This document shows, piece after piece, positions 1 to 6,624 of a stretch of 8,062 nucleotides of DNA. A program made the position numbers and the translations under genes. A model generated the notes under the pieces. It made no database searches and had not been told where the DNA came from. It was given only the letters and a program-made list of their open reading frames with translations. The DNA is from an uncultured Collinsella sp. (GTDB lineage: Bacteria; Actinomycetota; Coriobacteriia; Coriobacteriales; Coriobacteriaceae): NCBI GenBank assembly GCA_902482615.1, contig CABTAA010000066.1, positions 1 to 8,062 of the forward strand, written 5' to 3'. How positions within the stretch are numbered: position 1 is the stretch's first letter; every line of letters starts with the position of its first letter.

Positions 1-1
1 C

Positions 2-1693
2 CTGCGCCTGTTCGACCTGGCAAGTGTCGACGACGGCCTGGTCCCCGGCAGCTCCATCGACTTCGACAAGACCGAGATCGCCAAGAACCTCACCTTGTTC
101 CTCTATCCGGATGATTCCGACGAGCAGGGCCGCCTGCTTCGCATCTACCAGGAATACTTCATGGTGAGCAACGCCGCCCAGCTCCTGATCGACGAGGCCA
201 TCGAGCGCGGCAGCAACTTGCACGACCTGGCCGACTACGCCGTAGTCCAGATCAATGACACGCACCCCACCATGGTCATCCCCGAGCTCATTCGCTTGCT
301 CACCACCGAGCATGGCATCGAGTTTGACGAGGCCGTGGCCATCGTGCGCTCCATGGTCGCCTACACTAACCACACGATTCTTGCCGAGGCGCTCGAGAAG
401 TGGCCGCTCACCAGCCTGCAGAAGGTCTCGCCCGCCATCGCCGACATCATCGTCAAGCTCGACGAGGTCGCCAAGGCCGAGCACGACGACCCGCGCGTCG
501 CCATCATCGACGAGCACGACACCGTCCACATGGCCCACATGGACATTCACTTTGGCTTCTCCATCAATGGCGTCGCCGCACTCCACACCAAGATTCTGGA
601 GGACACCGAGCTTCACCCGTTCTACGAGATCTATCCCGAGAAGTTCTCCAACAAGACCAACGGCATCACCTTCCGCCGTTGGATCCATGGCGCCAACCCC
701 GCGCTCGCCAGCCTGCTCGACGATGTAATCGGCACCGATTGGCGCAGCACCGGCGACCTGAGCAAGCTTGCCGAGTTCGTTGACGACAAAGGTGTTCTTG
801 AGCGCTTGGCTGCCACCAAGACCGAGGCCAAGGCCATCATGCGCGAGTTTATGGCGCTCGAGCAGGGTGTGACCATTCCCTCCAACGCCATCATCGATGT
901 TCAGGTCAAGCGTATCCACGAGTACAAGCGCCAGCAGATGCTCGCGCTCTACATCATCTGGAAGTATCTCGACATCAAGAACGGTAACAAGCCTAAGCAC
1001 CCCGTCACCATCATCTTTGGCGGCAAGGCGGCCCCTGCCTACACCATCGCCCAAGACATCATTCATCTAATCCTGACGCTGTCCCAGTGGATAGCAAACG
1101 ACCCCGACGTGGCCCCCTACCTGCAGGTTGTCATGATCGAGAACTATAACGTCACCGCTGCCGAGCGCGTGATCCCCGCCGCCGACATCTCCGAGCAGAT
1201 CAGCCTGGCCTCCAAAGAGGCGAGCGGAACCTCCAACATGAAGTTCATGCTCAACGGCGCTTTGACCCTGTGCACGCTCGACGGTGCCAACGTAGAGATT
1301 GCCGAGCTCGTGGGCGACGAGAACATCTATACCTTTGGCGCCTCGTCCAAGCAGGTCGAGCAGCTCTACGCCGACGGCACCTATGACGCCGGCGCGCTCT
1401 ACCGCAAGCCCGGCATCAAGCTGCTGGTGGACTTCATCACCAACCCCGCCTTTATGGCGACCGGCAACGCAGAGCGCCTGCAGCGTCTGCACGGCGACAT
1501 CAAGGGCAAAGACTGGTTTATGGCCCTACTCGACATTGAGGAATACATCCAGACCAAGGAGCGCGTGCTGGCCGACTACGAGGACCAGGACGCCTGGATG
1601 CGCAAGGCGCTGATCAACATCGCCAACGCCGGCACCTTCTCGTCCGACCGCACGATCTCCCAGTACAACGACGAGATCTGGCACCTGAACTAA
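2..1693 (+). CDS. glgP: Glycogen/starch/maltodextrin phosphorylase, C-terminal part (5' end outside window)
   Basis: This enzyme removes glucose-1-phosphate from the non-reducing ends of alpha-1,4-glucans using inorganic phosphate and pyridoxal phosphate (GT35 family, cytoplasmic). The frame is open from base 2 to the TAA at 1691-1693, giving 563 visible residues. Full-length family members have roughly 750-850, so about a quarter to a third of the N-terminus lies upstream. Visible conserved blocks are INDTHPTMVIPELIRLL near residue 85, NKTNGITFRRWI near residue 218, QVKRIHEYKRQ near 301-311, and the phosphorylase signature EASGTSNMKFMLN. The lysine in NMK (codon 1241-1243, visible residue 414) is expected to bind PLP. 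The run ends with TLDGANVEIAELVG, typical of the active-site region. No internal stop or frameshift is seen. The TTG at 95 is an internal codon, not a start, because family-like sequence continues upstream of it. A terminator follows directly. Confidence 0.97.
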   Translation: MRLFDLASVDDGLVPGSSIDFDKTEIAKNLTLFLYPDDSDEQGRLLRIYQEYFMVSNAAQLLIDEAIERGSNLHDLADYAVVQINDTHPTMVIPELIRLLTTEHGIEFDEAVAIVRSMVAYTNHTILAEALEKWPLTSLQKVSPAIADIIVKLDEVAKAEHDDPRVAIIDEHDTVHMAHMDIHFGFSINGVAALHTKILEDTELHPFYEIYPEKFSNKTNGITFRRWIHGANPALASLLDDVIGTDWRSTGDLSKLAEFVDDKGVLERLAATKTEAKAIMREFMALEQGVTIPSNAIIDVQVKRIHEYKRQQMLALYIIWKYLDIKNGNKPKHPVTIIFGGKAAPAYTIAQDIIHLILTLSQWIANDPDVAPYLQVVMIENYNVTAAERVIPAADISEQISLASKEASGTSNMKFMLNGALTLCTLDGANVEIAELVGDENIYTFGASSKQVEQLYADGTYDAGALYRKPGIKLLVDFITNPAFMATGNAERLQRLHGDIKGKDWFMALLDIEEYIQTKERVLADYEDQDAWMRKALINIANAGTFSSDRTISQYNDEIWHLN

Positions 1694-1721
1694 TTTCGCT
1701 TCCCCTACCCATCCTCTTGAG

Positions 1722-1754
1722 AAACGGAGTCGTGGCAACACGGCTCCGTTTTTT
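1722..1754 (+). terminator. Rho-independent terminator of glgP
   Basis: The arm AACGGAGTCGTG (1723-1734) pairs with CACGGCTCCGTT (1739-1750) around a GCAA tetraloop, with one G-T wobble. Six T residues follow (1749-1754), some of which can pair with the A run at 1722-1724. It begins 29 bases after the glgP stop. Confidence 0.92.
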
Positions 1755-1873
1755 GTGCCCGCACGTTGCCCTGTGACCCGACTCGACCAAACAATCTCGA
1801 TCCATAACAACTACTCAACCAAAACGGTCCCAGCTGTTACAGATCGAGACAAACGACCGGTCAGACAATCCCA

Positions 1874-1922
1874 ACACAAAGAAAGGCTCCCCCTCTCGCC
1901 CAGTGGACGGGAGGGGAGCCTT
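1874..1922 (-). terminator. Rho-independent terminator of the ABC operon
   Basis: AAGGCTCCCC (1883-1892) pairs with GGGGAGCCTT (1913-1922). A further imperfect inner stem lies inside, with a bulged C and one mismatch. Read on the minus strand the stem is followed by TTTCTTTG, a T-rich tract; on the plus strand it is followed by TATATG, which is poor. It therefore best serves the minus-strand operon, about 70 bases after the ATPase stop. Between it and the glgP terminator (1755-1873) I see nothing recognisable. Confidence 0.85.
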
Positions 1923-1990
1923 ATATGTGACCGCGGCAAAAGGATGGCAATACCGCAGTCGCCCAAAGGGAGGGCCTGGATGCACCGGGC

Positions 1991-3190
1991 CTAGATAAGG
2001 TTCTTGCCAGAGACCTTATCGAAGAGATGGGTCGCGTTCTTCTCGAACTTGAACCAGATGGTGTCGCCAGCCTTGAGCGCGCCCTTGGCCTCGAGGTCGA
2101 CGACGGGGATAATCAGAACAAACTGGCCGTCGGGAGCGGTCACGTGGACATGCTCGGTCGAACCCATGAGCTCGGTCACCTCGACGGTACCCTGGAGCGC
2201 GCCCTCCTCGTCCTTGTCGGCAAGCAGAATCTGCTCGGGGCGCACGCCGGCCGTGATCTCCTTCACGTCGCCGCCGTCCCAGTTGAGGGCAAGCTGAGCG
2301 CAGGTCTCGGGGGCGAGCGCCACGTTCATATCCTCGGTCTTGACGGTAAAGCCGTTGCCCGAGCGCACCAGCTGGGCATCGAAGAAGTTCATCTGCGGCA
2401 CGCCGATAAAGCCGGCGACGAAGATGTTCGCGGGATGGTTGAAGACCTCCTGCGGGGTGGCGATCTGCTGGACGACGCCGTCCTTCATGACCACGATACG
2501 GTCACCGAGGGTCATAGCCTCGGTCTGGTCGTGAGTAACATAAATGAACGTGCCCTTGATCTCGTGGCGCAGCTTAATGAGCTCGGCACGCATCTGGTTA
2601 CGAAGCTTGGCGTCCAGGTTGGACAGTGGCTCGTCCATCAGGAAGACCTTGGGGTCACGCACGATGGCGCGGCCGATGGCCACACGCTGGCGCTGGCCGC
2701 CCGAAAGCGCCTTGGGCTTACGGTCGAGGTACTCGGTAATGCCCAGAATCTCGGCAGCAGAGCGAACTTTGCGGTCGATCTCGTCCTTGGGGACCTTCTT
2801 GAGCTCGAGCGTAAATGCCATGTTCTCGTACACCGTCATATTGGGGTACAGAGCGTAGCTCTGGAACACCATGGCGATGTCGCGGTCCTTGGGCGCCACG
2901 TCGTTGACACGCTTGCCGTCGATGAGCACATCGCCCGAGGTAATGTCCTCCAGGCCGGCGACCATGCGCATCGTCGTGGACTTACCGCAGCCAGAGGGGC
3001 CAACGAGGACGACGAACTCCTGGTCGTGAACGGTGAGGTTGAAGTCCTCTACAGCGAGCACACCGTCCTCGGTAACCTTGAGGTTGTGCTTCTTCTCCTC
3101 GGTCTTCTTCTTTTTGCCAAAGAAGCCCTTCTTTTTTGACTCGTTGTTGGGATACACCTTCTGAACATGTTTGAGAACGATCTCGGCCAT
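1991..3190 (-). CDS. msmK: Carbohydrate ABC transporter ATP-binding protein, MsmK/UgpC/MalK family
   Basis: This is the cytoplasmic ATPase that powers a CUT1 sugar importer; its dimer docks on the two permeases encoded just upstream in the operon. The 399 residues show Walker A GPSGCGKST (64-72), Q-loop Q110, ABC signature LSGGQ (162-166), Walker B VFLMDE (182-187), D-loop SNLD (190-193) and switch histidine H220. The C-terminal part, from about 265, has the regulatory OB/TOBE-type region of MalK-like proteins, including GVRPEQI. The ATG at 3190 has GAAAGG seven bases upstream (3198-3203). It is oddly long at the N-terminus: a lysine-rich segment (about residues 15-43, containing GKKKKTEEKK) sits between the first strand KVYPN and AVEDF, placing Walker A some 27 residues later than in the streptococcal MsmK I remember. 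MsmK-type ATPases can serve several importers, so this one may not be dedicated to its neighbours. Confidence 0.96.
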   Translation of the reverse strand: MAEIVLKHVQKVYPNNESKKKGFFGKKKKTEEKKHNLKVTEDGVLAVEDFNLTVHDQEFVVLVGPSGCGKSTTMRMVAGLEDITSGDVLIDGKRVNDVAPKDRDIAMVFQSYALYPNMTVYENMAFTLELKKVPKDEIDRKVRSAAEILGITEYLDRKPKALSGGQRQRVAIGRAIVRDPKVFLMDEPLSNLDAKLRNQMRAELIKLRHEIKGTFIYVTHDQTEAMTLGDRIVVMKDGVVQQIATPQEVFNHPANIFVAGFIGVPQMNFFDAQLVRSGNGFTVKTEDMNVALAPETCAQLALNWDGGDVKEITAGVRPEQILLADKDEEGALQGTVEVTELMGSTEHVHVTAPDGQFVLIIPVVDLEAKGALKAGDTIWFKFEKNATHLFDKVSGKNLI

Positions 3191-3197
3191 GTCTCTA

Positions 3198-3234
3198 CCT
3201 TTCGATATGCGGCGCCGCGCTGAGGGGCGCCGCA
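3198..3234 (-). promoter_or_regulatory. Intergenic stem-loop plus RBS upstream of the ATPase gene
   Basis: TGCGGCGCC (3208-3216) pairs perfectly with GGCGCCGCA (3226-3234) across a nine-base loop. On the minus-strand mRNA the stem is followed immediately by GCATATCGAAAGG (its GCA belongs to the stem), whose GAAAGG is the ATPase ribosome binding site. There is no T tract, so it is not a terminator. A likely role is mRNA stabilisation, processing or tuning of translation between the MalG-like and ATPase genes; this is inference. Confidence 0.6.
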
Positions 3235-3258
3235 GAAACTTGCAAAACAGTTACGGTA

Positions 3259-4098
3259 TCAGCCCTTGACGGCACCTGCCACCACGCCGTCGATGATGTA
3301 CTTCTGACAGAGGATGTACATGATAACGATGGGGATAACGACCATCATGATGCAGGCCATCATGGGGCCGAGCTCGACGTGGCCGTAGCCGCCGCGGAAG
3401 TACTGGATCAAGATAGGAATGGTCTTGTACTTGGTGGAGTCGAGCGTAAGGTAGGGCAGCAGATAGTCGTTCCAGACCCACATGGTCTCGAGGATGCCGA
3501 CCGAAAGATAGGTGGGCTTCATGATGGGAAGGACGATCTTAAAGAACACCTGGACCGGGTTGCAGCCGTCGATCATGGCCGCCTCTTCGATCTCGAGCGG
3601 AATGTTCTTTACAAAGCCGGCGAACATAAAGACCGCCAGGCCCGCGCCAAAGCCGAGGTAGATAAAGCAGATGTTGAACGGCGTGTTGAAGCCGATGCGG
3701 TCCGCCAAATTGGACAGCGTGAACATGAGCATCTGGAAGGGCACGACCATCGAGAACACGAACAGGTAATAGAAGAAGTTCGAGATCTTGTTGTTGACAC
3801 GAACCACGTACCAAGCGCACATGGAGCAGCACACCAAGATCAGCACGACCGACGTGACCGTGATGATGAGCGAGTACATAAATGCCGAGGCAAAGCCCTG
3901 CTCGTTAAGGGCGTGCATGTAGTTTGCGAGGCCGTTGAACGTCTCGGGCGTGAGCAGATCGAATGCCGTGGTGGTGCTGATTGCGGTCGCTTTCTTAAAG
4001 GAATTAAGCGCAATCATGAACACGGGGTAGATCCACGCGAGCGACAGGATCGTAAAGAAAATCGAGAGCGCGCGGTTGATAACCTTATCGCGTTTCAT
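3259..4098 (-). CDS. Carbohydrate ABC transporter permease, MalG-like (CUT1, BPD_transp_1)
   Basis: This is one of the two inner-membrane subunits forming the sugar channel. It has 279 residues with about six hydrophobic segments: roughly 8-32, 74-98, 106-128, 141-161, 192-214 and 246-264. The ATPase-coupling EAA loop is EEAAMIDGCNPVQVFFKIVLP in two contiguous stretches at about 171-191, with the conserved glycine at G178. The short N-terminal cytoplasmic stretch, the MIALNSFKK motif after the first membrane segment, and the C-terminal end near the last membrane segment fit the MalG class. The ATG at 4098 overlaps the upstream permease stop by one base (TAATG) and is served by a strong AAGGAGGTG inside that gene, so the two permeases are likely translated in a coupled way and in equal amounts. 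The sugar specificity cannot be read from this subunit. Confidence 0.95.
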   Translation of the reverse strand: MKRDKVINRALSIFFTILSLAWIYPVFMIALNSFKKATAISTTTAFDLLTPETFNGLANYMHALNEQGFASAFMYSLIITVTSVVLILVCCSMCAWYVVRVNNKISNFFYYLFVFSMVVPFQMLMFTLSNLADRIGFNTPFNICFIYLGFGAGLAVFMFAGFVKNIPLEIEEAAMIDGCNPVQVFFKIVLPIMKPTYLSVGILETMWVWNDYLLPYLTLDSTKYKTIPILIQYFRGGYGHVELGPMMACIMMVVIPIVIMYILCQKYIIDGVVAGAVKG

Positions 4099-4115
4099 TA
4101 CTGCTGCACCTCCTT
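4098..4115 (-). promoter_or_regulatory. Translational coupling site: TAATG overlap with in-gene Shine-Dalgarno
   Basis: The stop TAA of the MalF-like gene (4100-4098) and the start ATG of the MalG-like gene (4098-4096) share one A. A near-perfect AAGGAGGTG (complement of 4107-4115) lies six bases upstream of the stop, within the last codons of the MalF-like gene. It is the strongest ribosome binding site in the operon. Confidence 0.85.
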
Positions 4116-4952
4116 GGACCTCGTGGCCTTAAGCTGGATCATGGAGATGGCCACGACCAGGATGCAGAAGATAACCGCCTTGGCCTGACCAATGCCCTGC
4201 CATGCGATACCGGCACGCGAATAGAACGTGTTGTAGATGTTCAGGGCGAGCATCTCGGTGGAGTGCGCGGGGGCGCCGCCGGTAAGGGCGAGGTTCTGGT
4301 CGAACAGCTTAAAGCCGTTGGTGATGGACAGGAACAGGCAGATGGTGATGGTCGGCATCAGGTTAGGGATCTTAACCTTCCAAAACGTCTGCCATGCCGT
4401 AGCGCCGTCGACCTTGGCGGCCTCGATGTAGTCGGACGGAATGGACTGCAGACCAGCGATGTAGATGATCATCATGTAGCCGACCTGCTGCCACAGGGTC
4501 AGGATGATAAGGCCCCAGAAGCCAGCAGCAGAGTTAAGAGCGATGAGCTGGGCGCCCACGTTGGAGAGCAGGCAGTTGATCAGAATCTGCCAGATGTAGC
4601 CCAGCACGATGCCGCCGATCAGGTTAGGCATAAAGAAGATCGTACGGAAGATGTTGGTGCCCTTGAGCGCTTTGCGGGTGAGCGCCTGCGCGATGGCGAG
4701 GGCGATCACGTTGATGAGCACCGTCGACAGGAAGGCAAACGCCACGGTAAAGAAGAACGACGTGGCAAACTGCGGATCGGACAGTGCGCGCACGTAGTTC
4801 TCGATACCGACAAAGTGCGTGTTGTTGATGGTAATAAACTGGCAGAACGAGAGATAGAAACCCTGGATAAAGGGGATCACGAACCCGATCATAAACGCCA
4901 GACACGTGGGCAGCATAAAGAGCGGCCACCAGCGCTTGAGTGCTTTGCCCAT
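4098..4952 (-). CDS. Carbohydrate ABC transporter permease, MalF-like (CUT1, BPD_transp_1)
   Basis: This is the partner inner-membrane subunit of the sugar importer. It has 284 residues with six predicted membrane segments, about 10-33, 66-90, 103-127, 145-167, 198-218 and 256-273. The EAA loop reads EAAKVDGATAWQTFWKVKIP from about 177 to 196, with the conserved glycine at G183. The N-terminus starts directly with a basic stretch (MGKALKRWW) and lacks the long periplasmic domain of enteric MalF, as is usual for Gram-positive sugar permeases. The ATG at 4952 has AAAGGA (minus strand, 4965-4960) seven bases upstream. It follows the binding-protein gene after an 87-base gap holding a strong hairpin, and its 3' end overlaps the MalG-like gene. 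Confidence 0.95.
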   Translation of the reverse strand: MGKALKRWWPLFMLPTCLAFMIGFVIPFIQGFYLSFCQFITINNTHFVGIENYVRALSDPQFATSFFFTVAFAFLSTVLINVIALAIAQALTRKALKGTNIFRTIFFMPNLIGGIVLGYIWQILINCLLSNVGAQLIALNSAAGFWGLIILTLWQQVGYMMIIYIAGLQSIPSDYIEAAKVDGATAWQTFWKVKIPNLMPTITICLFLSITNGFKLFDQNLALTGGAPAHSTEMLALNIYNTFYSRAGIAWQGIGQAKAVIFCILVVAISMIQLKATRSKEVQQ

Positions 4953-4959
4953 AGAAGGG

Positions 4960-5008
4960 TCCTTTCAATATGCAGGGGGCGGGCAAACCAACGTCTGCCC
5001 GCCCCCTG
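4960..5008 (-). promoter_or_regulatory. Strong GC hairpin plus RBS between the binding-protein and permease genes
   Basis: CAGGGGGCGGGCA (4973-4985) pairs perfectly over 13 bases with TGCCCGCCCCCTG (4996-5008) across a ten-base loop. On the minus-strand mRNA the stem runs into GCATATTGAAAGG, whose GAAAGG is the permease ribosome binding site. There is no T tract. By analogy with malE-malF and similar operons, such a structure could protect the upstream binding-protein mRNA or partly stop transcription, so that binding protein exceeds permease; this role is inferred. Confidence 0.7.
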
Positions 5009-5039
5009 TCGCTAATCAGATAGCTTGGGCAGCAACTGC

Positions 5040-6356
5040 TTACTCGGAAGCAGCCTTCTCGGTCTTCCAGCCATCGACGAAGGCGTTCTTGACGCCGTCC
5101 CACTTGCTGTTGTCGGCAGCATAGGCGATCAGAGCCTGCTTGAGGTTCTTCTTCCACTCCTCAGAGGGGATGTAGACGAAGTCCCAAGCGACGGTCTTCT
5201 TGCCGTCCTTGGCCATGGCAACGGCCTGCTGCGAGAAGACGTTGGTGGTCTCCTTAGCGCTCTTGAACGGGGCAGTCAGACCCATCTTGTCAGCGATGAT
5301 GCTGGTGGCGGTGTCAGAAGTGACGCACCAATACATGAAGTCCTCGGTGGCCTTCTGGGCATCCTCGGAAGCCTGGGAGCTGACGCACCAGTAGTTCTCG
5401 CCGCCGGAGCACAGGCCCTGGTTCTCCTCGCCGTCGACACCGATGTAGATCGGCATCATGCCAATCTGATCGTCGGTCATGCCGGCCTTGGTGAGGTCAG
5501 AGTAAGCCCAGGAGCCGTTCTGATAGAAGACGGCCTTGCCGGTTGCGAACTCGTTGGTGGCGTCATCGCCGGTCTTGGAGGCAAGCTGCGAAGGATCGCA
5601 GGTGGAGTCGGTGATGTACAGGTCGAAAATCTGCTTGAAGTTGTCGAGATACTCGCCCTTGATCTCGTCGTCCTCCTGGTTGTGCTCCTTCTCGAACTCG
5701 TAGTAGAGCGGGAGGTTGGCGAGGTGGGTGGTATAGCGCCAGCTGGAGGAGTCATCCATACCAGCAGAAGTGAAGGCACCCTCAATGCCAAGCTCGTCCT
5801 TGCGGGCCTGGATGTCGTCGGCGCAAGCCTTCAGCTTGTCGAAGGAGTTGATGTCCTCGGCCTTGTAGCCAGCCTTCTCGAGCAGCTGCTTGTTGTAGAT
5901 GATGCCGTAGCTCTCCTGGACCCAGTCGATACCCAGATCCTTGCCGTCGGACTGCAGAGCCAGGGAGTCGTCAATGAGCTCACCGCGGAGCTTGGTATCG
6001 GACAGGTCGGCGCAGTAATCCTTCCAGTTCTTAAGACCGGTGGGGCCGTTGACCTGGAACAGGGTCGGAGCGGAGCTCTTGGACATCTCGGACTTGAGCT
6101 TCTCCTCGTAGGTGTTGGAGGCGGCGGTCACGATCTTGACCTCGACGCCCTTCTCCTTCTTATAGGCCTTGGCGATCTCCTTCCACTCCTTGTCGACCTC
6201 GGGCTTGAATTGGAGGAAGTAGACCTCGGCAGCGTCACCAGAAGCAGAGGAGCCAGAGCCGGCAGAACCGCCGCAGCCCACGAGACCCAGACCAAGAACC
6301 GCAGCCGCGGAACCAGCAAAGCCCAGGAACTGCCTTCTGCTCATTTCGTTCTTCAT
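5040..6356 (-). CDS. Sugar ABC transporter substrate-binding lipoprotein (family 1, Tat-type signal)
   Basis: This extracytoplasmic protein captures the sugar and delivers it to the MalF/MalG-like pair. The ATG at 6356 is preferred (438 residues) because the Shine-Dalgarno AAAGGGTGG lies just upstream of it. The in-frame GTG at 6374 would leave no room for that site. The N-terminus has SRRQFLG (residues 6-12), fitting a twin-arginine motif, then a hydrophobic alanine/glycine/leucine stretch and lipobox LVGC with Cys28 as the predicted lipidated residue. A Gly/Ser linker follows (29-40). The mature part begins EVYFLQFKPEVDKEW and contains the family-1 pattern YGIIYNKQLLEKAG and FATGKAVFYQNGSWA. 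The overall pattern resembles oligosaccharide-binding proteins of gut Firmicutes. Aromatic residues are plentiful, as in carbohydrate binders, but I cannot name the ligand. It is the first gene of the importer operon. Confidence 0.94.
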   Translation of the reverse strand: MKNEMSRRQFLGFAGSAAAVLGLGLVGCGGSAGSGSSASGDAAEVYFLQFKPEVDKEWKEIAKAYKKEKGVEVKIVTAASNTYEEKLKSEMSKSSAPTLFQVNGPTGLKNWKDYCADLSDTKLRGELIDDSLALQSDGKDLGIDWVQESYGIIYNKQLLEKAGYKAEDINSFDKLKACADDIQARKDELGIEGAFTSAGMDDSSSWRYTTHLANLPLYYEFEKEHNQEDDEIKGEYLDNFKQIFDLYITDSTCDPSQLASKTGDDATNEFATGKAVFYQNGSWAYSDLTKAGMTDDQIGMMPIYIGVDGEENQGLCSGGENYWCVSSQASEDAQKATEDFMYWCVTSDTATSIIADKMGLTAPFKSAKETTNVFSQQAVAMAKDGKKTVAWDFVYIPSEEWKKNLKQALIAYAADNSKWDGVKNAFVDGWKTEKAASE

Positions 6357-6362
6357 TACAAT

Positions 6363-6372
6363 CCACCCTTTC
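6363..6372 (-). promoter_or_regulatory. Ribosome binding site that decides the binding-protein start
   Basis: GAAAGGGTGG on the minus strand lies six bases upstream of the ATG at 6356. It overlaps the region just downstream of the alternative GTG at 6374, so that GTG cannot use it. This supports the shorter protein, whose signal peptide also then looks normal. Confidence 0.8.
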
Positions 6373-6379
6373 ACACCGT

Positions 6380-6398
6380 GGCGGCACCCTTTGCCGCC
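6380..6398 (-). promoter_or_regulatory. 5' UTR stem-loop upstream of the binding-protein RBS
   Basis: GGCGGCA (6380-6386) pairs perfectly with TGCCGCC (6392-6398) around a five-base loop. It ends seven bases upstream of the ribosome binding site. A weaker GGGG/CCCC hairpin (6417-6430) lies further upstream in the same leader. Possible roles are mRNA stability or translation control. I recognise no riboswitch family here. Confidence 0.5.
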
Positions 6399-6440
6399 GC
6401 CTTCGGAGATTGGCTCGGGGACTTTGCCCCTTTTGCTGAT

Positions 6441-6448
6441 TTGTACAA
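6441..6448. promoter_or_regulatory. Perfect 8-bp palindrome TTGTACAA in the -10 region
   Basis: TTGTACAA is self-complementary and keeps the TTGT...ACAA ends of the longer palindromes without their four central bases. It overlaps the candidate -10 element and may be a degenerate operator or chance. Confidence 0.3.
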
Positions 6449-6473
6449 TACGCTATTTGGCTAGTTGTTTGAA
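6445..6473 (-). promoter_or_regulatory. Candidate sigma-70-type promoter of the ABC operon
   Basis: On the minus strand, TTCAAA (6473-6468) and TATTGT (6450-6445) are separated by exactly 17 bases, each matching four of six consensus positions. Transcription would start near 6438, giving a leader of about 80 bases. The match is modest; its support comes mainly from spacing and overlap with operator-like palindromes. Confidence 0.45.
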
Positions 6474-6476
6474 CAA
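6465..6476. promoter_or_regulatory. Operator-like palindrome O1, TTGTTTGAACAA
   Basis: TTGTT and AACAA are perfect inverted arms around a TG centre. It overlaps the candidate -35 of the ABC operon and matches the second copy at 6540 in 10 of 12 positions. It resembles the Bacillus TreR operator as I recall it (TTGTATATACAA), and the neighbouring regulator is TreR-like, so it is a plausible repressor site. Confidence 0.55.
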
Positions 6477-6539
6477 GTATTACTAGAGCGGTAGAAAAAC
6501 TTCGGTGAACGGTAATTTCAACTTGATGCTTGACAAGTT

Positions 6540-6551
6540 TTGTATAAACAA
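6540..6551. promoter_or_regulatory. Operator-like palindrome O2, TTGTATAAACAA
   Basis: It differs from TTGTATATACAA by one base. It lies exactly 75 bases (about seven helical turns) from O1, on the upstream side of the candidate promoter, which would suit cooperative binding or looping. It is close to the gntR terminator but outside its stem. Confidence 0.55.
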
Positions 6552-6569
6552 TTATTTGTTATTGAATGC

Positions 6570-6624
6570 AGAGAAAACGCCCGGTCAAGCCGATGCATCG
6601 TCGGTTTGACCGGGCGTTTTCTCT
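6570..6624 (-). terminator. Long-stem bidirectional terminator after the gntR-type gene
   Basis: The left arm 6571-6593 and right arm 6601-6623 pair over 23 bases with a single G-T wobble around a seven-base loop; the outer A6570-T6624 pair extends it. The stem begins AAAACGCC and ends GGCGTTTT inside its flanks, so a T-rich 3' side appears in both directions. It ends the regulator transcript and insulates the ABC promoter. No plus-strand gene needs it. Confidence 0.88.

Noticed and set aside
1755..1994. Small plus-strand frame of 79 codons between the two terminators
   Set aside because: It starts at a GTG just after a terminator, runs through the operon terminator hairpin, and has no ribosome site or recognisable protein pattern.
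2027..3139. Plus-strand open frame of 370 codons opposite the ATPase gene
   Set aside because: The opposite strand encodes all ABC ATPase motifs. This frame is histidine, leucine and valine-rich with no recognisable motif.
3379..5015. Plus-strand open frames (3379-4188 and 4263-5015) opposite the permease genes
   Set aside because: They are charged, arginine, aspartate and histidine-rich shadows of two clear membrane proteins and have no independent support.
6380..6430. Riboswitch in the ABC operon leader
   Set aside because: Only two simple short hairpins are present in about 80 bases. I recognise no conserved aptamer core.
5025..6464. Long plus-strand open frame (479 codons) opposite the binding-protein gene
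   Set aside because: It is the antisense shadow of a well-supported gene. It is low-complexity (leucine, valine, glycine-rich), lacks a clear domain, and arises from the GC-rich codon use of the real gene.
6530..6535. Perfect TTGACA on the plus strand as a promoter
   Set aside because: No good -10 lies at 16-18 bases, and there is no plus-strand gene downstream before the terminator and the antisense of gntR.
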